DNA from: Immersiella caudata
Taxonomy: Eukaryota; Ascomycota; Sordariomycetes; Sordariales; Lasiosphaeriaceae
NCBI GenBank assembly: GCA_030512335.1
Contig: JAULSU010000005.1
Location: forward strand, 2,542,001 to 2,606,000
DNA length: 64,000 bases
Reading direction: 5' to 3'
This document shows positions 47,799-56,894 of this stretch, piece by piece (position 1 is the first letter of the stretch; each line of letters opens with the position of its first letter). The position numbers and the translations under genes are program-made. Below the pieces are notes generated by a model that was not told where the DNA came from, did no database searches, and was given only the letters and a program-made list of their open reading frames with translations.

Positions 47799-48653
47799 AT
47801 GAACAACCCTGCAACACTACAAGAAAATTTGCCTACAATGGAAGCTACAACCGAACCCGTAACTGAGCCCACGCCGGAAATCAACACACCAGAACTCACC
47901 AACCTTCCCCAAAACTGGACCAGTTCCCTCCCCTACCTCACCCACCCCTTCCACTCTCCTTCCCTCACCCCTTCCCACCTCACTCTCCTTCGAACCCGCC
48001 CCTCACCCACTTCCAGCACCCTCATAACCACAATCCCCAAATCCCACCCCCTCGGCCCCTCCCCTAACGTCCTCATCCTCCCCATCACCGACCCCTCACA
48101 CCCCGCTTACAACCAACACGGCCTCTTCGCCGCGCGCGACCTCGCACCAGGTGAACTGATCGTCGTCTACCTCGGTGAAGTCCACCCTGCTGGCGACCCG
48201 CGGCACGAGAAATCAGATTATGATCTGTGGTTGGACAGGGAGGTAGATGTCGCGGTGGATGCGGAGATGATGGGGAACGAGGGGAGGTTTGTGAATGACT
48301 ATAGGGGGGTTCCTGATTATTCTGGTTATTCTGGGGGTAAGGGAGGAAAAGGGGGTAAGGGGAAGGGGAAGGGTTGGGAGGGGGATAAGTGGAGGGGTGG
48401 GTGGAAGGAGAAGGACGGGAAGAAGAAGGGGTCGAATGCGGAGTTTAAGGAGGTGTGGGATGGGAGGTTTAAGGAGAGGGGGATGGGGGTGTTTGTGTTG
48501 CCAGCGAGGAAGAAGGCGGTGGGGAAAGAGAAGGTGGTTGGGATAGCGAGAGAGGAGGAGGTGTTGCTTAGTTATGGGAAAGGGTTTTGGGGGAAGAGGG
48601 CTGAGATGGGGGATGGTGAGGAGTGTGTTAGGGCGAGTGCTAGTGAAGATTGA
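47799..48653 (+). CDS. SET-domain protein
   Basis: A single exon of 284 residues. There are two in-frame ATGs (47799 and 47838); the first is used here. The SET core is seen as Gly-Leu-Phe-Ala-Ala-Arg-Asp-Leu-Ala-Pro-Gly-Glu-Leu-Ile near residue 108, then Gly-Arg-Phe-Val-Asn-Asp-Tyr-Arg-Gly-Val, Asn-Ala-Glu-Phe, and Glu-Glu-Val-Leu-Leu-Ser-Tyr-Gly-Lys-Gly-Phe-Trp near the C-terminus. The usual Asn-His-Ser is replaced by Asn-Asp-Tyr, so this belongs to a divergent fungal SET group rather than a classic histone methyltransferase. Between these motifs lies a roughly 40-residue Gly/Lys/Trp-rich insert. The first half uses C-ending and the second half G-ending codons, with the change near 48200. 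The substrate is unknown. Confidence 0.78.
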   Translation: MNNPATLQENLPTMEATTEPVTEPTPEINTPELTNLPQNWTSSLPYLTHPFHSPSLTPSHLTLLRTRPSPTSSTLITTIPKSHPLGPSPNVLILPITDPSHPAYNQHGLFAARDLAPGELIVVYLGEVHPAGDPRHEKSDYDLWLDREVDVAVDAEMMGNEGRFVNDYRGVPDYSGYSGGKGGKGGKGKGKGWEGDKWRGGWKEKDGKKKGSNAEFKEVWDGRFKERGMGVFVLPARKKAVGKEKVVGIAREEEVLLSYGKGFWGKRAEMGDGEECVRASASED

Positions 48654-49058
48654 TCAATATCAACGTGATATAAAATCACTGCAATTTTGGCGCTGACGAA
48701 TGGCTGTTGGAAACCAGGTGGGTATTTGTCGAGAACTCCTCAAGAAAGGAGCGGGATGAGATTTACGCAGTCACTGCATTTTAGCACCAACAGAAGAGGG
48801 GTGGGTGGCTGCGGCGAGGTTCACCAGCAAACCATCCAGCCGTTGCAGGGTACGTCAGGGTCGCTGCAGAGTACGCAAAGACCCTGGTTCGACCCAAGCT
48901 TGGCAGCAAAACCAGAGCTACCCCACAACCCATGACGACAGCGGGGCACCTCTACGGAGTATCTAGAAGCAACACCACCAGTCACCCAACACGCGCCAGG
49001 TTCTCACCACCACGGCGAAAGCACCGAAACGAACCTTTTACAGCCACACAACGACACC
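48654..49058. other. Intergenic region upstream of RRD1
   Basis: About 400 bases between two genes on the same strand, ending in a C/A-rich leader. Nothing else seen. Confidence 0.4.
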
Positions 49059-50529
49059 ATGGATCCTCCACAACCCGTCTCCCCAGCGACAACAAGCTTC
49101 CCCACACTTGAAACCCTTGACCGCTCCGCGCCACATCACTTCCTCCGACCAGCCAAGCGCATCAACGTCGGCACCGATGTCGACCATTTCCTCACATCCA
49201 AAGCCTACCGCGATATCGGAATCTTCGTCCTCCAGTTGAATCGCGCCCTCGTCCCGCGAAAGCACGGATCGAAATTGGAGACCTTCCCACTCACCGCGTC
49301 GCGCACAGACCCGGAACCGGTGTTGAGGCTGCAGGAGCTGCTCAGGAAAACAGAAGCCATCGTCGACGATGCCCCGCTGGACCAGGGCCCGAGAAGATTC
49401 GGCAACATTGGTTTCCGCACATTCCACACGCTGCTAGAACAGAGGGTAGATGGGCTACTGCAAGAGTTCTTCCCCGAGGGGACGTTGGGTGGATTTGGGC
49501 AAGGTCAACAAGTAGGAGACGAGCAACCGGCAGGGCCAATGGACGAGATCAAAGCGTATTTACTCGGCGGATTTGGCAGCTCGCAGCGGTTAGACTACGG
49601 TACAGGACATGAGCTGAGCTTTCTCGCGTTTCTGGGATGCTTATGGAAGCTCGGCTATTTCCCGGCGCAACCAGAAGGCGAAACACCTGGTGCCATCGAG
49701 CGCAGCATCGTGCTGGGCGTCCTTGAGCCGTAAGCTGTCCAACCCCCCCACCACCGTCTTACCTCCGCTAACGTGCCACAGGTACCTCAAAGTCATCCGC
49801 CGTCTAATCCTCCACTACAGCCTCGAACCCGCCGGCTCCCACGGCGTCTGGGGTCTCGACGACCACTCCTTCCTCCCGTACATCTTCGGCTCTGCCCAGC
49901 TCTCCTGCCCCCTTGCCTCCGAATCCGAACCTACCCCCCTCGAAGGCTCCTCCCCCGGCGCCCCGCGTCCCTCCGATGCTGCCAAGGCCGAACTCGCCGA
50001 AAACCACCGCACCTCCTGGATGTACTTCTCCGCTGTAGCCTTCATCAACGATGTCAAGAAGGGCCCTTTTTGGGAACACAGTCCGATTCTCTTCGATATC
50101 TCCGGTATTCGCGACGGCTGGGGCAAGATCAACAAGGGCATGATCAAGATGTTCAACGCCGAGGTCCTATCCAAGTTTCCTGTGGTGCAGCACTTCCCAT
50201 TCGGCTCGCTCTTCTCGTGGGACACAGATCCTGCTGCGCAGGCGCCGGTGAAGTCAGTGCATATGGCTAGTCAACCAGCGCCTAGCGTCCCGGGGGGTCC
50301 AACGGGCGCAGGGACGGCTGCACCGTGGGCGAATGCGACGAGGATGCCGGGTCCTGCGGGCCAGCAGCTGGGGATTCCGTATTCGAAGGCTCCATGGGCG
50401 GGTGCACCGCCTACACCAAGGGGTGGGGCTCCCGACACTGGACCGCCGCCTCCAACCGCGTTCCCTCGAGGCGTTCCAGGGACGGCGAGTAACCAGCATT
50501 CAGTTACCAAGGCGCCTTGGGCAAAGTGA
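49059..50529 (+). CDS. RRD1: Serine/threonine phosphatase 2A activator (PTPA, Rrd1 type)
   Basis: Exons 49059-49729 and 49782-50529 give 472 residues. The PTPA domain covers about residues 25-350, with family landmarks Tyr-Gly-Thr-Gly-His-Glu-Leu-Ser-Phe, Leu-Glu-Pro-Ala-Gly-Ser-His-Gly-Val-Trp-Gly-Leu-Asp-Asp and Phe-Pro-Phe-Gly-Ser-Leu-Phe. The Gly-His-Glu and Gly-Val-Trp-Gly-Leu-Asp-Asp segments form the ATP-binding pocket with PP2A. The protein is a peptidyl-prolyl isomerase-like chaperone that activates PP2A-type catalytic subunits. The long Pro/Gly/Ala-rich tail fits the Rrd1 rather than the shorter Rrd2 form, and carries three Ala-Pro-Trp-Ala motifs. Confidence 0.93.
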
Positions 50530-50835
50530 GTAGGCATAAAAAGAGTCAGGATATGTTAGAGTGTGGGACACGAATGTTTACTGTAGCGATACCCAACAAA
50601 TGCAAAAACCGAGATTTACCGGGGTGATGAGCCTTGATCCAAACATGCCATGACAGGTATACGATGTGTGCAAAAGCAGGCAATGTCCAAGAAACTATAT
50701 ACACTCCACCAATGCCGACATCGCCACAACAAATATCCCAAACGCCTCAATGCATCCACACGCACGTTTCTCATCAACTCTGTAGTCCTCTCAAAACAGC
50801 ATCCAACTTCCCAGCATCATAAAACCCACCCGGCC
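50530..50835. other. Convergent intergenic region between RRD1 and GH92
   Basis: About 300 bases holding the two 3' UTRs. No gene or repeat seen. Confidence 0.4.
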
Positions 50836-53663
50836 TCAACTCCGATCCCCTCTCCGCCCCCCCCCGCCCCCCTCATCAACATCCCCATCCGCCTTCCCTT
50901 CCCCCCCTGGCCTGATCGTCCTCAACCACTCCGGCTCGCCCCCCTCTTCCCACGTCGCATAACTAGGCGGTAGATCCTCCGCTCTCGTTCCCCAAGACCC
51001 TTCCTCCTCCCCAACCTCGAATTCCAAAACCCCACCCTTTATGAAGAACTCATGGCTGATCCAATTCAAATCGTATCTCCGCCCATTCAGCGTAGCGCTC
51101 TGAATATAAATAGCCTTCCTCTCCGGGTCAAAGTTCTTGGTACGGATAACAGCCCATTTCCCCGGGATTTTCGCTCGAATTCTGACTTCCGGGAAGAATG
51201 GAGCCGATAGGAGATAGACGTCCTGCCCAGCAACAGGGAAAAATCCCATCATGGCAAAGGCCGAAAAGGCACCCATGGCGCAGTCGTCGTTGCCGGGGAT
51301 ACCGTTTACGGTGGCGTTGAAGAGGGAGGGGATGTATTGGTGCGTCCAGTAGGAACTCAGAGCGGGACGGCCGGCGTAGTGGAATTGGTAGACGGGGAGG
51401 AAGCCTTGTTCGTTGCCCATGTAGGAGATGCCGGAGGTGTGGAAGAAGTTGAGGCGCTCGACGAAGCGTGAAGGGCCGCCCATGAGTTTGATGAGGGCGT
51501 TCATATCCTGCGGTACGAAGAAGGAGTAGAGCCAGGGGGAGCCTTCGTAGGTGTCGAAGCCGGTGTCGTAGTAGCAGCTGTGGGTGTCGTGGATGGGGCT
51601 GCAGGTGCGGGTGTTTTGGTAGATGAAGGTGCCGTTGTAGAGGCGGGGCTGCATGAAGCCGGTGAAGTTGGTTTGCATGACTTCGCCGCGGTGGTCGCGG
51701 TACACGTCGCGCTGCTCTGGGTTCCAGTAGTTGGCCCAATTTCCGCCGCGGAGGAAGTATTTGGAGGCGTCCTCGGTGTGGCCGAGGCCTTCGGCAAGGA
51801 AGGAGATGCAAAAGTCATCGTAAGCATATTCGACACCCCGGCTGATGGTTCGACTGTGAGGACCGGTGCCATTTACATCATTGTCGTTCCATGGGATATA
51901 GCCGAGTTCATGCCAGCTGACAAGATTCCCCCGTCCCTCAACACCCCAGGCCGCAGGCTCTACCTCGGCGTCCGACACGACAGCTTCGTAGGCGGTGTCC
52001 CAGTCGATTCCCTGGGTGAGATTCTTGATGAAGGCGTCGCCTATAACGATATCTGCATTTGACCCTCCTTGGGTGTAGCCTTTGGAGAAAGTCATTCGGC
52101 AGTCGGGGAGCTTCCCCACGTGTCGGTAGATGTCGATTAGAGCCCGCACCATCTCGGTCTGCGCCTCCGGGTCGATGATGGTCAAAAGGGGGTGTTGAGC
52201 CCTGAAAGAATCCCAAATGCAGTAAAACCTGAGCATTCAGTCAGCATCTCTCTCACAAGCTCCGTTATTGCATCTACTTACGAGTCAAAGTACGGCTCTG
52301 ACGAGTTCCAGAGCTGATTCTCTCCCGTATAGTTTTGCGGGGACAGCAAAGTACGATATAGGCCCGACCAAAACGTCGTCTGCAACTCCTCACTCACACC
52401 AGCAGCATCGACCTCTATTGCTCCTAGCTTCTCTTTCCATGCTGCCCGAGCCTCCTTCTCCACTCTCAGGAACGAGAAGTCGGGGATCTCCTTTTCTGCA
52501 TTCGCACACGCCTTGTCGATAGAAATGAACGAGATACCAACCCGCGCCATGATGGCGTGCTCCTCTGGTTTGTGGAACTGAACCCACGTCCCGGCAGAGC
52601 CCATATGGTACACAATGTCGCTGTGTTTTGGGACCTCGGTGACGTTTTTGGCGATGAATGTACCGGTTTTGCGAATATCAGCGCCGCGGAAGTCGGCGCA
52701 GAAGTAGGCATCATAGAAGCCTTGACCGAAAGAGGGCGAATACCTTCCGGACGCGGTCGCCCTCCCCGTCTTTGGATCTATAGCAAAGCTGCCGTTTGAA
52801 CGACTGCCCGACAGGTCAAGGGAGTCGATCACAATGAGGGGGCTGTAGGGTACAATTTTCGACTCCCTTGGGAGGTCTTCGTAGGCTGTGACGTTGATGT
52901 GGTCGGTTCCCGGAAAGGTGAATCGGTACAGCGCCGCATGTTCCGTCACAGTCATCTCAGCGCGAATGCCATTGGTGGTGTTGATGCTGAAGTAGCCTGG
53001 AGAGGCGTACACGGAGCCCGGCACGCGGTTTGTGCCCCTGTACAAGGTCGAATAGTCACACTTGGTGAAGTCGTCATCCGGACAGCCAGGGTGCACGAAA
53101 AGAGGGAAATTCCCCATTGATGGATTCCCGCCGGTTCCCGAGTCGTGCATGTGCGAGTAGCCAAGAATTTGGTGTTCATCAGAGACAAACCCAGCGGCGT
53201 TCTCGGCAGGGCTGCGTGTGTCGGCAACCGCTTTTGCCATTCCTGAAATTGTAAGTAAAACGAAAGGTTGATGCACAACGGCCTAATGACAGACACACCA
53301 TATGGGAGACTGGCTCCGGGGAAAACATGGCCTAGGTAACCATCAGTCCAATTACACGATACCCGAGAGGTCATAGGGCTGGAACAAACCTCCGTTGGCC
53401 GTTCCGATTAATGGATCAACAAACCGAAGGATATCGATTTTCGGTGTCCCACGCCCATGAGAACCAGCTAGCCCAGGACCAAACAAAAAGAAACCCAATG
53501 TCTTGCCGATGCCAAGGTCATGCCGAGGGAGAAACAGCATGAAACACAGACAAAAAACCGCTATCACCACGAGGCGACTCCTCCGTGGCACGCCACGGAA
53601 GCGCAAAGGCGCCAAAGCCATCGTCATGGCCTTCCGGTACGGCGAGGTTTCTGATCGCAACAT
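50836..53663 (-). CDS. GH92 alpha-mannosidase, membrane-anchored or secreted
   Basis: Four exons: 53663-53390, 53331-53299, 53242-52282 and 52228-50836, giving 886 residues. Residues about 28-46 form a hydrophobic segment after a basic N-terminus, a signal anchor or signal peptide. GH92 landmarks follow: Phe-Val-Asp-Pro-Leu-Ile-Gly-Thr-Ala-Asn-Gly-Gly and His-Val-Phe-Pro-Gly-Ala-Ser-Leu-Pro-Tyr-Gly, both built across the splice junctions, then Gly-Tyr-Ser-His-Met-His-Asp-Ser-Gly-Thr-Gly-Gly, Phe-Tyr-Cys-Ile-Trp-Asp-Ser-Phe-Arg, and Pro-Gly-Asn-Asp-Asp-Cys. GH92 enzymes are Ca-dependent inverting exo-alpha-mannosidases, mostly alpha-1,2. It is divergent from the GH125 gene across 1.25 kb. The last 100 codons switch to G-rich use and encode a Gly/Glu/Asp tail. 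Confidence 0.94.
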
Positions 53664-54916
53664 TATCGTGTCATCCAGACCCGCCGTGTCGCGGCCAGAT
53701 CTGTCAGAGGGGAGAAACCAGCTCTGCTGTCAGTGCTTGCATGTTGCGATCAACTGGGCACTGAAGCGCAGTGGCTCTGTTTGCGTCACCTGGAGTTTTC
53801 GCCAGCAGTAAACATCACGGAGTGCGGAATCTCGAGGGCAGGCGAAAGCTCATGTTGTCGAAAGAAAGTCGAAACAGGCCCAGCTGAGCTTACCCCCAGC
53901 TAAAGACCCACGGATGAAACCAGAAACATGTCCTTCTAGGGCGCCAAGGCCCTCTCCCCAAGGACCGGGAGCCAGAAAGCTGTGCTTTGCCCGGTTGGGC
54001 GCCCAGATTGTGGCGGCGAGACATGCGTCCGCATCAGGGGTAATAGCGCGCTAGGCCGGGAGTGGTCGTCGCGATGCGGGGAGATCTGGCTTTAATGCAA
54101 CGCTAAGCGGCACCTGGAACCGGACGCTACAGAGCCAATCCCTAGCGCCGCGATATCCGATGAGTTGGGGAGGAATATTGGCTGAATCAATGTCGACTAG
54201 ACAGACCATGCGCGAATTCGATAATTGCGCCTTGTGCTTCCAAAAAGGGCAAACAACGAGGCGGAAAGGGCTAACTGTTCAAAAGAAGAACAAGGAGTCC
54301 ACCTCAGCTCAGACATCGTACCTGCTGATGTGAGGAAGGTGCGGCGCGAACGGCGAGGAGAACTTGACCACCAATGGCTGGTCGAAGCTCGAACTGAAGG
54401 CATCGATTCCTTCCCTTTCCTCCCGTCAGCAAACGTTCTCGACCTTCCGTCTCACCTGCTTGCCCAGCTTCCAAGGTTCCAGATCCGGGGTACGCTCCAG
54501 CAGCCAAGATGCTCCAAGGGTCTTCAACGACGCACCTTTGAACAGCTCCAATGCTGCACTCCCAGGAGGCTATTATCCCTATTCGCCTACTTATTACTGA
54601 TATTCATCCAGATCGTTTTACTCCATATTCTTCCCGTTCTGGTACTCCACGTTTCGGCTCCGCATTTCGCGTTGGGCCGCTCACTACCGGAGAAAAAAAT
54701 GCCGCCGCTTCTAGCCACCCGCGCTACTGAGACACCACCGTTCAACCAAGCCCGGTTTTTGCCCATAGGACGCCGGGTAATTAACGCGGTGAGCTCATGC
54801 GTTTCGACAATGATTGCTTAACTAGACATCCTGAATTCAACAGTCAACTTCAATTTCAGAGACGCGCCAGTGACAAGTTTCGCAACTGTGATGCCGTTTA
54901 TGTTGAGGCCAAAGCG
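53664..54916. promoter_or_regulatory. Shared divergent upstream region of GH92 and GH125 genes
   Basis: 1253 bases between two functionally related mannosidase starts. It contains sequences that fit the CreA/Mig1 consensus SYGGRG, for example gcgggg at 54076-54081, which would suit carbon catabolite control, but such hexamers are common by chance. Open frames inside it are short and not supported. Confidence 0.4.
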
Positions 54917-56767
54917 ATGATGATGGTGCCGTGGCTGAGATGGCTCGCCACCATCCCGGTGTCGTGGGCGTTTGAAGGCCCGCATGGAGTACCTCCTTCA
55001 GGCGACTCTAGCTCCCAGACAGTGATCGCGGACGAAGAGTTCTCTTGCCCTGATTACTCGACGCATTCCCTGGGACACAACAAGCCGATCTCGACGGGGC
55101 GATACAAGCTCCCATATCAGCGGCCAATCCCAGCATGTCGCACCTTTAATGTTACCGATGTTGAAGACACCATACTGGGCATGAAAGAGGCCATCCGAGA
55201 CCCAGATCTCTTTCGACTCTTTGAGAACTGTTTCCCCAACACCCTCGACACCGCCATCACATGGAAAGGCAAAGCCAAGGACAAGGCCGGTCATAAAGAC
55301 GAAGAGGTACTCACTTTGACGTTATCCCAATATACAACCTAACTAACACCCCCAGCTCACCTTCATCACCACCGGCGACATCCCCGCCATGTGGCTCCGC
55401 GACAGCGCTAACCAGCTCCAATCCTACCTCTCCCTCCTCCGCCCATCCTCCGCCCCTTCCTCTCTCGCCTCCCTCTTCCGCGGTGCCATCAACCTCCAAT
55501 CCCGCTACATCCTCTCCGCCCCGCACTGCAACGCCTTTTACGCCCCATCCGAAGCCAACCTCACAGCCTCCTCATACTCCTTTTCTTCCCACGACGCCGT
55601 CTCCCCTTCTCCACCCCCCTCCGTCTTCGAATGCAAATACGAGCTCGACTCCCTCGCCGCCTTCCTGCAGCTCTCGCACGACTACCACTCCGCCACCTCC
55701 GACACCACCTTCTTCTCCTCTTCTCACTCCTCCTGGACCACCACCATCGAAACCATTCTCAACACCACCACCGAGCTCCTAGCAGGTACCTACACCCCCG
55801 ATGGAACCCCCTCCTTACCACCATACACCTTCCAACGCACCACCTCTTCTTCCTACGAAACCCTCCCCAACACCGGCATTGGCTCCCCTGTCAAGGTTGG
55901 AACAGGTATGGTCCGATCAGCGTTTAGGCCGTCAGATGACGCGTGTACCTACCAGCTGTTCATACCGGGGAATATGATGTTTTCGTCGTATTTGAGTCTA
56001 TGCGCGGGGATTATGGAGAAGGTGGGTAGGGGGGATACGGCACGGAGAATGAGGAGCATGGCGGAGGGGATTAGACAGGGGGTGGAGAGGTATGGGAGGA
56101 CGTGGCATCGGAGGTGGGGCAAGATATATGCGTATGAGGTGGATGGGTTTGGGGGAACGGCGGTTATGGTGAGTTCTTTTTGTCATGGGGATGGTTTGTT
56201 TTTGTTTGGGGACGATAGGGGGTATGAGAGGCTAACCAAGTTACAGGACGACGCAAATATCCCCAGTCTTCTCAGCACCCCGTTATCTGGGTACCTCGAT
56301 CGAAACGATCCCATCTACCAGAACACGAGACGCTTCGTGCTGAGCCAGGATAACCCCTATTATATGTTTGGAGCGGTCATCAACGGGTATATCCCCTTTC
56401 AATCTCAACCGTGTTGGAACTAGCTAACACAACACAGCACCGGCGGTCCACATGTCGGTCCGGGAATGGCATGGCCCATGAGCTTAATCGTACGAATTCT
56501 CACATCTGATGATGATGCTGAGATCGTCAGCTCGTTGAAGCAGATCTTATCGTCGACGAATAAACTGGGGTTGATACATGAGTCGGTTAACTCGCATGAT
56601 GCTTCTATCTGGACGAGACAGTGGTAAGTGTCTTTCAACCGTTTGTCCGGGGGTGATAGCTAACAATAGGGGGTTCTAGGTTCTCTTGGGCCAACGGGTT
56701 GTTTGGGCAGATGATCTTGGACTTGAGGGAAAGGAAACCATATTTGTTGACTTTGAGTTATCAGTGA
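54917..56767 (+). CDS. GH125 exo-alpha-1,6-mannosidase, probably secreted
   Basis: Five exons: 54917-55306, 55356-56168, 56247-56386, 56438-56623 and 56680-56767, giving 538 residues. The chosen ATG gives a signal-peptide-like start (Met-Met-Met-Val-Pro-Trp-Leu-Arg-Trp-Leu-Ala...Ala-Phe-Glu-Gly); the frame stays open upstream to 54797 without such a signal. GH125 landmarks are Phe-Ile-Thr-Thr-Gly-Asp-Ile-Pro-Ala-Met-Trp-Leu-Arg-Asp-Ser, Phe-Glu-Cys-Lys-Tyr-Glu-Leu-Asp-Ser-Leu, Arg-Ser-Ala-Phe-Arg-Pro-Ser-Asp-Asp-Ala, Asp-Asp-Ala-Asn-Ile-Pro-Ser-Leu-Leu and Gly-Gly-Pro-His-Val-Gly. The family (formerly DUF1237) removes alpha-1,6-linked mannose. Intron 2 (56169-56246, 78 nt) keeps frame and has no stop, so retention would add 26 residues. 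Confidence 0.94.
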
Positions 56768-56894
56768 TGGAGTTTTGGTAGTCATTATGTTGTGTGCGGA
56801 CGGATTGGTTTACATGAGGATACGCTATGAAATCATCTGGATATTTATGCTACACCCATGGAGCAATTTAGATGGACTTTGCGATCTAAGAGTT

